In this document: positions 1 through 6,434 of the stretch, one piece after another
How positions within the stretch are numbered: the stretch's first letter is position 1
How the letters are laid out: each line of letters starts with the position of its first letter
Assembly: GCA_030642225.1 (NCBI GenBank)
Contig: DAOWOC010000038.1
Span: 1-7,682, forward strand
Reading direction: 5' to 3'
Length of the DNA stretch: 7,682 bases
DNA from: Deltaproteobacteria bacterium
GTDB taxonomy: Bacteria; Desulfobacterota; DAOWOC01
Notes under the pieces: model-generated
Database searches by the model: none
Told to the model about the DNA's origin: nothing
Seen by the model: only the letters and a program-made list of their open reading frames with translations
Made by a program: the position numbers and the translations under genes

Positions 1-4
1 AAAA

Positions 5-39
5 CTGTGAACTGTGAACCGACAACCGTGAACCGTTAC
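5..39. repeat. Degenerate heptameric tandem repeat array (left flank)
   Basis: Five consecutive 7-bp units can be read in phase: CTGTGAA, CTGTGAA, CCGACAA, CCGTGAA, CCGTTAC, giving a consensus close to CYGTGAA. The array lies just downstream of the methyltransferase stop codon (53-55, minus strand), in non-coding DNA. It starts within 5 bases of the window edge, so it may extend further left. A related array in opposite orientation lies at 7621-7648. Short degenerate heptads of this kind occur as dispersed intergenic repeats in some bacterial genomes. Their function here is unknown. Confidence 0.75.
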
Positions 40-52
40 AATTATTTTGTTT

Positions 53-913
53 TCAGCTGTCATGCTTGAATTCGGATTTTTTATTTATAACAACAAGCCT
101 GTATGAATGGAAAAAAGAAAATCTTTCAGCGCTTAATTCCCCGCTGAAATATCTTACAGTTAATTTTTCAAGTTTGTTCTTGTATCTGAAATGGATTAAT
201 TTAAATAGTGGCGCATATTTATTTTTTAAAAACGATAAAAGTAAATTAAAGACAGGGTCGCCAACATTTAACAATATATCATTTAAAATATCCATTGTTG
301 GGGATGTTTTATCTGTGATATCAATGTTATGTATGATCTCAAAAGGGTATTTTGAAATCTCTGAATAAGTCTGTGAGAGTTTTAACGTCTCACCAAATGG
401 GTTTTTATCCCCTGTGTCTTTTTGAAATAGATCACATATAAGGATATTGCCATTTTTATTTAATAATTTTAGACATTTGTCCATACAGATGCCAGGACTC
501 ATTTTTTTAAATGTCTCCCTAAACAGGATAAGATCATATGTCCTTACTGTTTTTAAATCTTTAAAAAGGCATTCAAAAATATGTAATCTGTCATTTAACC
601 TTTTACTCACTAATTTTGTCATTACAGGCTTGTGTGAGACATAATCCACAGTGTATCCCATAGACACCAGTTTTTCCGCAAGAGGGCCGGTGTCTCCTCC
701 GGCAATTAAAACAGACCTTGTCCCTTCAGGGATATGTGAAATAAGATGATTCGTGTATTTTCCCATTGCCATAGGCAGGTTGGAAATGGTTTTTTTCAGC
801 TTAGGTGTCCATAAACCAAAATGCAGATCATCAATTTGCAAGAAGTATTTACAGAGTATCAACGCAATCTGTAGCCCTGTTTCATCTGAATATTTTTTTT
901 TCTCTTTAACCAT
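53..913 (-). CDS. Class I SAM-dependent methyltransferase
   Basis: This is a putative cytoplasmic SAM-dependent methyltransferase of 286 residues if started at the ATG at 913. Motif I, the SAM-binding glycine loop, reads VLIAGGDTG at about residues 68-76, where many relatives have a VGGGTG-type loop. It is followed by a beta-2 region (YTVDYVS) and a motif II-like strand (TYDLILFRE), then a LLNKNGNILICD segment typical of the post-motif III strand. The N-terminal block KYSDETGLQIALILCKYF...LHFGLW resembles a region I associate with a family of methyltransferases near polysaccharide and secondary-metabolite genes. The substrate cannot be told; O-methylation of a sugar or lipid is a guess. An in-frame TTG at 985 would add 24 residues. 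Neither start has a Shine-Dalgarno sequence, and I prefer 913 because the extra residues look like translated AT-rich leader. A nine-A run on the coding strand (893-901) covers codons 5-7. The gene is transcribed divergently from the glycosyltransferase operon. Confidence 0.8.
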   Translation of the reverse strand: MVKEKKKYSDETGLQIALILCKYFLQIDDLHFGLWTPKLKKTISNLPMAMGKYTNHLISHIPEGTRSVLIAGGDTGPLAEKLVSMGYTVDYVSHKPVMTKLVSKRLNDRLHIFECLFKDLKTVRTYDLILFRETFKKMSPGICMDKCLKLLNKNGNILICDLFQKDTGDKNPFGETLKLSQTYSEISKYPFEIIHNIDITDKTSPTMDILNDILLNVGDPVFNLLLSFLKNKYAPLFKLIHFRYKNKLEKLTVRYFSGELSAERFSFFHSYRLVVINKKSEFKHDS

Positions 914-1193
914 GGTTTTGATTTTTTTAAATTTTATTTTATCATTGCAACCATATGATGATACATTAAAAAGTATATAATACAAAGAATCTTAATTAAA
1001 AGTTGTCTTTTGATTTGTCTTATGTATTGGAACCTTTACTGTGGCGATATCCAATATTATATTAATTTAATATTATTTCCCTATCTATCTGATATTTAAT
1101 CAGTTGTTGTAATTATGTTTTTATTGTAAGTTGAATAATCGGTATAATTTAAAAATATCAAAAAATAAATCAGATAATAATTATAAAAATAAC
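914..1193. other. AT-rich divergent intergenic region
   Basis: This stretch separates the minus-strand methyltransferase from the plus-strand operon, so promoters for both directions should lie here. It is too AT-rich to assign one: TATAAT-like hexamers occur (for example 976-981 and TATTAT at 1055-1060), but none has a well-spaced -35 box. At 1053-1074 there is a 22-bp all-AT near-palindrome matching its own reverse complement at 20 of 22 positions. Both flanking genes have possible earlier TTG starts (985 minus, 1131 plus) that would shrink the gap to 145 bases. No small gene or RNA structure was recognised. Confidence 0.5.
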
Positions 1194-2177
1194 ATGGTGT
1201 TTGATAATTCGATGACTAATCCAAGAATTTCTGTGGCAATGTGTACTTATAACGGTGAAGAGTTTCTGCAGGAACAGCTTGAGAGTATAATGAATCAAAG
1301 CTGTCAGCCCTGTGAACTGGTTATCTGTGATGATATATCAACAGATAATACCATTGATATTATAAACAAATTTTCTATAGAAGCCCTTTTTCCAGTGCGG
1401 TTAATAATCAATAAATATAATATGGGGTCAACTAAGAATTTTGAACAGGCAATCAGGCTTTGCAAGGGAGATATTATAGCTTTATCTGATCAGGATGATG
1501 TTTGGTGCCATGATAAATTGTTGCGTTTTAGTGAGACCTTTAGCACTTTTCCTGATATCGGCGGGGTATTTACAGATGCTGAGATAGTAGATGCCGGATT
1601 AAAACCCATGGGTTTTTGTATGTGGGACATCATATGTTTTAACCGCCATCAGCAAAAAATGCTTAAAAGAGGCAATGCCGTAGATGTGCTGCTTAAACAT
1701 AATGTTGTGACCGGCGCAACTATGGCTTTCAGGTCTAATCTAATAGATTTGCTCCTTCCCATATCCGATAAATGGATACATGATGCCTGGATTTCATTAT
1801 TAATTGCTTTTTGTTCACAATTTGCCATTATTGATAAACCATTAATTAAATATCGCCAGCATCAAAATAATCAGGTTGGTTTGCATAAGATTAAAAGGAA
1901 TCTGTTTGATCAGATAAAACAGGCAAAAGATACGACCCCTGACAGTTATTATAAAGATGCCAGTTATTATATACCCGTGTATCAGAGGTTATCTGTATGT
2001 AGCAATATAAAATCTTTGGAAAAACTTTCATGTAAGGTTAATCATCTGCGTTTTCGTGCAAGTCTGCCCAAGAGAAAATATAAGCATATCCCATTGGTTA
2101 TCAGGGAATTACTCGCATTTAAATATCATCGTTTTTCTAATGGCTACAGAAGTTTTGCCAAGGATCTTTTTCTTTAA
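1194..2177 (+). CDS. GT2 family glycosyltransferase (rhamnosyltransferase-like)
   Basis: This is a GT-A fold family 2 glycosyltransferase, 327 residues from the ATG at 1194. It would transfer a sugar from a nucleotide donor to a lipid-linked glycan at the cytoplasmic face of the inner membrane. Visible motifs are the N-terminal strand ISVAMCTYNGEEFL (residues about 13-26), the nucleotide-binding CDDISTDNT, the metal-binding DQDDVW (about 99-104), the WIHDAW segment (about 194-199) with a candidate catalytic Asp, and YRQHQNNQVG (about 220-229). This motif set is typical of the GT2 subgroup often annotated as alpha-L-rhamnosyltransferase, but the sugar cannot be fixed from sequence. No transmembrane segment is obvious. 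The start is uncertain: TTG at 1131 would add an Asn/Lys-rich 21-residue tail, and ATG at 1212 would sit closer to the domain edge. None has a convincing Shine-Dalgarno sequence. It is the first gene of the plus-strand block, 79 bases before the sulfotransferase. Confidence 0.9.
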   Translation: MVFDNSMTNPRISVAMCTYNGEEFLQEQLESIMNQSCQPCELVICDDISTDNTIDIINKFSIEALFPVRLIINKYNMGSTKNFEQAIRLCKGDIIALSDQDDVWCHDKLLRFSETFSTFPDIGGVFTDAEIVDAGLKPMGFCMWDIICFNRHQQKMLKRGNAVDVLLKHNVVTGATMAFRSNLIDLLLPISDKWIHDAWISLLIAFCSQFAIIDKPLIKYRQHQNNQVGLHKIKRNLFDQIKQAKDTTPDSYYKDASYYIPVYQRLSVCSNIKSLEKLSCKVNHLRFRASLPKRKYKHIPLVIRELLAFKYHRFSNGYRSFAKDLFL

Positions 2178-2243
2178 ACGTTTATTGATTATTTTATAAT
2201 TGATAACACAAATTAATTTTTTAACCGATTATATGGACCTTGT

Positions 2244-2247
2244 GGAG
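2244..2247 (+). promoter_or_regulatory. Ribosome binding site supporting a TTG start
   Basis: GGAG lies 9 bases before the TTG at 2257. It supports that non-ATG start for the sulfotransferase over the first internal ATG at 2290, which would lie only two codons before the PAPS loop and cut into its leading beta strand. Confidence 0.6.
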
Positions 2248-2256
2248 TATTGAATA

Positions 2257-3123
2257 TTGCTAAATAATAATATTAAATCACCGGTAATCATGATCGGAAT
2301 GCATCGTTCCGGCACAACCATGTTAATTCGTCTGCTTGAAGAATTAGGATTGTTTGTCGGGAAGGGAAAGGAACATAATTATGAGCCATTATTTTTTCTT
2401 AAATTAAATAATTGGCTTTTATCCCAAAGCGGAGCTTCATGGGATCATCCAATGGCCAATAGCTATTTGCTGGAAAACAAGGACGTATATGATCTTGCAA
2501 AGGATTATATCGGTTATTTTATGGAAACCCCACGTGCAGCCGGTTATCTCGGATGGCTCAACTATCTTAAATATCATGGTCTTTCACATATTGACATGCC
2601 ATGGGGGTGGAAAGATCCGCGTAATACCCTGACTCTTCCGGTTTGGCTCGACCTTTTTCCAACAGCAAGGGTGATTCATATATATCGTCATGGTGTGGAT
2701 GTGGCTAACAGCCTTAAGGTAAGGTCCAAAGAATCTTTAATTGCTTCAAGGGGTAATTATTTTAAAAATAAGAAATGGTATTGGCTCCGTCCTAAAAAAG
2801 GCGTTTTCATGGATTCACTCAGTTGTATAAACTTAAAGCAGGGAGTCTTGCTTTGGAGGGATTATTTAAGATTTGCCAGGGGTTATGTGAAAGATATTGG
2901 TGAACGAATAGTTGATATAAAATATGAGGATTTTCTTGAACAACCTTTTGATATTTTAAAAAAACTTGCTTTGTTCTGCAATCTTGATGCAACGGATAAG
3001 CAGGTTCAGCAGGCGGTCAAACATGTTAGAAAAGACAGGGCTTATGCTTATCGCAATGATCCTGAGCTTATGGCTTTTGCCGAAAATGTGCCGGAAGTTT
3101 TAAATGAATTCGGTTATAAATAG
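2257..3123 (+). CDS. PAPS-dependent sulfotransferase (Sulfotransfer_3-like)
   Basis: This 288-residue protein probably transfers sulfate from 3'-phosphoadenosine-5'-phosphosulfate (PAPS) to a hydroxyl on the glycan made by the neighbouring glycosyltransferases. The 5'-phosphosulfate-binding loop is clear: VIMIGMHRSGTT at residues 10-21, directly after a short N-terminus. The 3'-phosphate-binding region is IYRHGVDVANS at 142-152, with Arg144 and Ser152 in the expected places. Other family marks are WGWKDPR (116-122), the LLWRDYLRFARGY helix (198-210) and IKYEDFLEQP (221-230). No signal peptide or membrane helix is seen, which fits cytoplasmic action on a lipid-linked or nucleotide-linked intermediate. 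The acceptor is unknown; lipid or peptide sulfation cannot be excluded. The TTG start is chosen because of a GGAG 9 bases upstream and because it leaves the PAPS loop near the N-terminus. The gene sits between two GT2 genes on the same strand. PAPS synthesis genes are not in the window. Confidence 0.9.
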   Translation: MLNNNIKSPVIMIGMHRSGTTMLIRLLEELGLFVGKGKEHNYEPLFFLKLNNWLLSQSGASWDHPMANSYLLENKDVYDLAKDYIGYFMETPRAAGYLGWLNYLKYHGLSHIDMPWGWKDPRNTLTLPVWLDLFPTARVIHIYRHGVDVANSLKVRSKESLIASRGNYFKNKKWYWLRPKKGVFMDSLSCINLKQGVLLWRDYLRFARGYVKDIGERIVDIKYEDFLEQPFDILKKLALFCNLDATDKQVQQAVKHVRKDRAYAYRNDPELMAFAENVPEVLNEFGYK

Positions 3124-3230
3124 TTTTATCGCTTATATGTTTTTTAAAAGATTATCGACCTGTAAAAGGCGTCAAGGATTAGAAAAAAATTAATGAGTCA
3201 TGGATTATGATTCAAAATATGGAAAATTAA

Positions 3231-4184
3231 ATGAAGGTTTCTATTGATATTATAATAGTTAACTGGAACAGCAGGGGGCTTTTAAAGGATTGTGTTGATT
3301 CTGTTAAAGAGATAAGCCAGGAAAATTTTACATTACAACGTCTTGTGATAGTTGATAATGCTTCATCAGATAATTCTCTTGAATCTGTTGATTCATCTTT
3401 ATTGCCCTTAACTGTTATTGAAAATTCAAGTAACCTTGGATTTGCAGCAGCATGTAATCAGGGTGCAAAAGACAGCCTGGCTGATTTCCTCATTTTTCTT
3501 AATCCTGATACCCGGTTATTTAATGATTCTATTGATAAGGCAGTTTTTTTTATGTCATCGCATAGTGACGATATCGGTATCCTTGGTGTCCGATTGATTG
3601 ATGATCATGGAATAATCAGCCGATCATGTGCGCGGCTGCCAACACCATTAAGTTTTTTATACATTATGTTTGGACTTGATCGTATCCTGCCTAAATACTT
3701 TAATGGTCATTTTATGACAGAATGGGATCATCTGGAAAATCGTTATGTTGATCAGGTAATGGGAGCTTTTTTTTTAGTGCCCGGATTATTATTTAAAGAG
3801 CTGAATGGGTTTGATGAAACCTTTTTTGTATATTTTGAAGAGGTGGATTTTACAAAACGAGCCATTTTACGAGGTTATAGAACCTTTTATTTGTCTGATG
3901 TAAGTATTTATCACAAGGGGTGCGGTGTCTCTGAGCAAATAAGAGCAACCCGTCTTTTTTATTTTTTGCGAAGCAGGATACAATATTCTTATAAACATTT
4001 TCATTTTATCCCGGCTACATTGATAATGCTAAATACGGTTTTGACTGAATTTATATCGCGTTTGGCATTGACCATGTTGAACAGATCCATGTCCCAGACA
4101 GTGGAAACACTGAAAGGCTATGCCATGTTATGGCGTTCATTGCCTGAAATTTTAAAAAACAGTTTGCATGGTTTTAAACCATGA
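3231..4184 (+). CDS. GT2 family glycosyltransferase (WbbL-like)
   Basis: This is a 317-residue family 2 glycosyltransferase of the WbbL/RfbF-like subgroup, often annotated as dTDP-rhamnosyl or related transferases. It is likely to add one sugar to a lipid-linked oligosaccharide at the inner membrane. Motifs are IDIIIVNWNS (5-13), VDNASSDNS (41-49), NLGFAAACNQGA (68-79), the metal-binding region FLNPDT (89-94), the VMGAFFLVP acceptor loop (176-184), GFDETFFVYFEEVDF with the candidate catalytic EEVD at 203-206, and IYHKG (226-230). A hydrophobic stretch at about 259-280 may associate with the membrane. The ATG at 3231 starts two residues before the first beta strand; only a weak GGAAAA lies upstream. 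The 107-base gap before it holds no recognisable gene. The stop codon overlaps the next start (ATGA), so the two are probably translationally coupled. A nine-T run at 3767-3775 and an eight-T run at 3544-3551 lie within the frame. Confidence 0.92.
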   Translation: MKVSIDIIIVNWNSRGLLKDCVDSVKEISQENFTLQRLVIVDNASSDNSLESVDSSLLPLTVIENSSNLGFAAACNQGAKDSLADFLIFLNPDTRLFNDSIDKAVFFMSSHSDDIGILGVRLIDDHGIISRSCARLPTPLSFLYIMFGLDRILPKYFNGHFMTEWDHLENRYVDQVMGAFFLVPGLLFKELNGFDETFFVYFEEVDFTKRAILRGYRTFYLSDVSIYHKGCGVSEQIRATRLFYFLRSRIQYSYKHFHFIPATLIMLNTVLTEFISRLALTMLNRSMSQTVETLKGYAMLWRSLPEILKNSLHGFKP

Positions 4185-5260
4185 AGATTCTTTTACTTTC
4201 CCGTTACGGTAAGCTTGGGGCGAGCAGCAGAGTACGAATGTATCAATATCTGCCTTATCTAAACGCCCATGGTGTTTATGTAACTGTTGCCCCATTGCTG
4301 GATGACAGTTATGTCGAGTCTCTTTATGCTAAAAAGGATAAACCTTTTTTTAATGTTTTAAGCGCCTATATTCACAGGCTTGTGTTATTATTCAAAGCTC
4401 GGGACTTTGATCTGGTTTGGATTGAAAAAGAAATTTTTCCATGGATGCCTGCCCTTGTTGAAATATTGCTGAAAAAATTTAAAGTTCCTTTTGTGGCTGA
4501 TTATGATGATGCTATTTTTCATAATTATGACCTCAATCCAAATAGAGTAATCCGTATGATGCTTTCTAAAAAAATAGAGCATATTATGCGGGATGCTTTA
4601 ATAGTAATCGCAGGTAATGATTATATAGCTGCAAGGGCTATTAATGCAGGTGCTTTAAGGGTGGAATATCTGCCATCAGTGGTGGATCTGGAAAAATATG
4701 CGATCAATGAGATGAAAAAGAAAATGGATTTTAATATTGGCTGGATAGGTACCCCTGTTACACAAAGATATTTAAAAGAGATTTCAGAGGCATTTTTTAG
4801 ATTAGATAAAAAAAAATCAGCACGCATTATAACCATAGGTTCCAGAGATATAAATTTTTATGGTGTGGCATCAGAAGAAAGACCATGGGCTGAGGAGACT
4901 GAAGTTGCAGATATACAGGATTTTGACGTAGGTATTATGCCTATTCCTGATGAGCCATGGGAAAAAGGAAAATGCGGTTATAAACTTATTCAGTATATGG
5001 CATGTGGAAAACCGGTGATAGCCTCACCCGTGGACATTAACAAAAAAATAGTGGAACATGGTAAAACAGGTTTTTTAGCATCAAGCCCTGATGAGTGGAC
5101 AAAGGCGCTTTTAATACTTCAGGACAACATGGAATTAAGAACAACAATGGGTAAGGCTGGTCGAAGGTTGGTAGAACAGGAGTATTCACTTGAGGTGACA
5201 GCTCCGAAATTGCTTTCAATTTTTAAAAGTGTATATGATAATAAAAAAATAAATTTATAA
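4181..5260 (+). CDS. GT4 family glycosyltransferase
   Basis: This is a 359-residue GT-B fold glycosyltransferase of family 4 (Glycos_transf_1-like C-terminal domain). The N-terminal acceptor domain opens with MKILLLSRYGKLGASSRVRM (1-20) and includes LVWIEKEIFPWMP (78-90) and VADYDDAIFHNYD (105-117). The linker VEYLPSVVDLEKY is at about 161-173. The donor domain starts near NIGWIGTP (185-192) and contains DFDVGIMPIPDEPWEKGKCG (247-266) followed by YMACGKPVIASPV (272-284) and HGKTGFLA (293-300). The usual GT4 E-x7-E pair is replaced here by the GKCGYKLIQYMA pattern, which I recognise as normal for a subfamily of GT4 enzymes rather than a defect. Donor and acceptor sugars are unknown. The ATG overlaps the previous stop by four bases, suggesting coupling with the upstream GT2. 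A nine-A run at 4808-4816 encodes Lys-Lys-Lys. The next gene begins 40 bases downstream. Confidence 0.92.
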   Translation: MKILLLSRYGKLGASSRVRMYQYLPYLNAHGVYVTVAPLLDDSYVESLYAKKDKPFFNVLSAYIHRLVLLFKARDFDLVWIEKEIFPWMPALVEILLKKFKVPFVADYDDAIFHNYDLNPNRVIRMMLSKKIEHIMRDALIVIAGNDYIAARAINAGALRVEYLPSVVDLEKYAINEMKKKMDFNIGWIGTPVTQRYLKEISEAFFRLDKKKSARIITIGSRDINFYGVASEERPWAEETEVADIQDFDVGIMPIPDEPWEKGKCGYKLIQYMACGKPVIASPVDINKKIVEHGKTGFLASSPDEWTKALLILQDNMELRTTMGKAGRRLVEQEYSLEVTAPKLLSIFKSVYDNKKINL

Positions 5261-5287
5261 AAAGTCGTTAAAAAGATCAATTGTAAA

Positions 5288-5293
5288 AAGGAG
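5288..5293 (+). promoter_or_regulatory. Strong Shine-Dalgarno before a TTG start
   Basis: AAGGAG is spaced 7 bases from the TTG at 5301. It fixes the non-ATG start of the PglA/CapM-like glycosyltransferase. The first internal ATG would remove the conserved first beta strand and LTHFRGPL loop. Confidence 0.8.
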
Positions 5294-5300
5294 AATAAAC

Positions 5301-6425
5301 TTGGCAACAATTCTTGTGCTTGGGGGGCTTGCTGAATCTCTTACTCATTTCAGGGGCCCGTTGCTTGAAGAAATGCGTAAGGCCGGCCACAAGGTTATAG
5401 CTTGCGCGCCGGATGCGCCCGGCCATGTACTTAACGGCCTTTCTGCAATTGGTGTTGAGTATGTGAATGTGACCCTTGAGCGTGCCGGTTTAAATCCACT
5501 AAAGGATGCTTATACAATATTTCGTCTTTTTATGGTTTTTCGTGAAATCAGGCCTGATATATTCCTCGGTTATACCATAAAACCAGTAATTTACGGCTCT
5601 CTTGCAGCCAGGCTGGCAGGTGTCCCTTATATATATTCCATGATTGAAGGGCTTGGTTATACCTTTTGTTCAGATGATGTTAAAGGGAGATTCCTGCAGG
5701 GTTTTGTCTCAAGGCTCTATGCAATGAGCCTGAAGTGGAATAAAAATATTTTTTTTCTTAATCATGATGATCTTGAGCTTTTTATCACTAAAAATATTGT
5801 TAAAAATCCTAAACAGGCAGTTTTAATAAATGGCATTGGCCTGGAGCTTGATTATTATTCTCCTGCTCCAATACCGGATAATATTGCTTTTATAATGATA
5901 GCCCGTTTAATAGGTGATAAGGGGGTTCGTGAATATTTGAAAGCAGCTGAAATTATTAAGAATAAATATCCAATAGTTAAATTTTATCTTGTGGGCTGGA
6001 TTGATGAAAATCCTGCCTCTATTTCAAAAGATGAACTGGATTATTTTATCAATAATAAAATAATTGAATTTTTAGGCAGGTTGTCTGATGTCAGGCCAGC
6101 GATCACTCAGTCATCGGTTTATGTCCTGCCTTCATATTATCGTGAAGGCATGCCGAGGACAATACTTGAAGCCATGTCAATGGGACGTCCTGTAATTACA
6201 ACCAATGCCCCGGGGTGTCGTGAAACAGTTGTGGATGGTCAGAATGGTTTTTTAGTGCCGGTTAAAGATGTAAATGCACTGACAGCAGCCATGGAAAGGT
6301 TTATTAAAGAGCCGGAATTGATCCCTGTTATGGGAGCTGTAAGCAGGCGGATGGCTGTTGAAAAATATGATGTAAGGGTAATAAATCATCTTATTTTAAA
6401 GACAATGGGTTTATCTAATATTTAA
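5301..6425 (+). CDS. GT4 family glycosyltransferase (PglA/CapM-like)
   Basis: This is a 374-residue GT-B glycosyltransferase of the family 4 group that includes Campylobacter PglA (N-acetylgalactosamine transfer to undecaprenyl-diphosphate-linked bacillosamine) and CapM-like proteins. It likely adds an early sugar, perhaps the second, onto a polyprenyl-diphosphate-sugar. Seen in the sequence: ILVLGGLAESLTHFRGPLL (4-22), ERAGLNP (60-66), YTIKPVIYGSLAARLAGVPY (91-110), the MIEGLGYTF loop (114-122), the donor-domain opening IMIARLIGDKGVREY (198-212), VGWIDENPAS (231-240), FLGRLSDV (257-264), and LPSYYREGMPRTILEAMSMG (276-295), which contains the intact E-x7-E pair Glu282/Glu290 for nucleotide-sugar binding. 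The TTG start is fixed by AAGGAG 7 bases upstream. The 5' part (about 5320-5480) is visibly more GC-rich than the other genes. The gene ends 9 bases before the aminotransferase start, so both are surely cotranscribed. The exact sugar is inference only. Confidence 0.93.
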   Translation: MATILVLGGLAESLTHFRGPLLEEMRKAGHKVIACAPDAPGHVLNGLSAIGVEYVNVTLERAGLNPLKDAYTIFRLFMVFREIRPDIFLGYTIKPVIYGSLAARLAGVPYIYSMIEGLGYTFCSDDVKGRFLQGFVSRLYAMSLKWNKNIFFLNHDDLELFITKNIVKNPKQAVLINGIGLELDYYSPAPIPDNIAFIMIARLIGDKGVREYLKAAEIIKNKYPIVKFYLVGWIDENPASISKDELDYFINNKIIEFLGRLSDVRPAITQSSVYVLPSYYREGMPRTILEAMSMGRPVITTNAPGCRETVVDGQNGFLVPVKDVNALTAAMERFIKEPELIPVMGAVSRRMAVEKYDVRVINHLILKTMGLSNI

Positions 6426-6429
6426 GGAG
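6424..6429 (+). promoter_or_regulatory. Shine-Dalgarno before a GTG start
   Basis: AAGGAG overlaps the last two bases of the preceding TAA stop and lies 5 bases from the GTG at 6435. It supports that start, which puts the conserved FVDLNKQY at the N-terminus, and suggests coupled translation. Confidence 0.75.
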
Positions 6430-6434
6430 TTATT

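Noticed and set aside
5..39. Left repeat array as a CRISPR
   Set aside because: The units are 7 bp, contiguous and degenerate, with no spacers and no cas genes nearby.
66..980. Plus-strand open frames of 65-100 codons at 66-368, 447-644 and 753-980
   Set aside because: They are antisense to the methyltransferase, whose frame has recognisable SAM-binding motifs. Their translations are Phe/Leu/Ser-rich with no domain signature.
976..981. TATAAT as a -10 promoter element for the plus-strand operon
   Set aside because: The region is so AT-rich that such hexamers are expected by chance, and no -35 element lies at suitable spacing.
3124..3230. Small gene in the gap before the WbbL-like glycosyltransferase
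   Set aside because: The only ATG frame there (from 3193) stops after five codons, and there is no hairpin or other structure.
4181..5260. Loss of the E-x7-E motif as evidence of an inactive GT4 enzyme
   Set aside because: The GKCGYKLIQYMACG pattern replaces it and is a regular feature of one GT4 subfamily. The length and the rest of the domain are normal.
4388..5310. Minus-strand open frames of 60-71 codons at 4388-4582, 4621-4836, 5037-5219 and 5119-5310
   Set aside because: They are antisense shadows of the GT4 gene and have no motif or ribosome binding site of their own.
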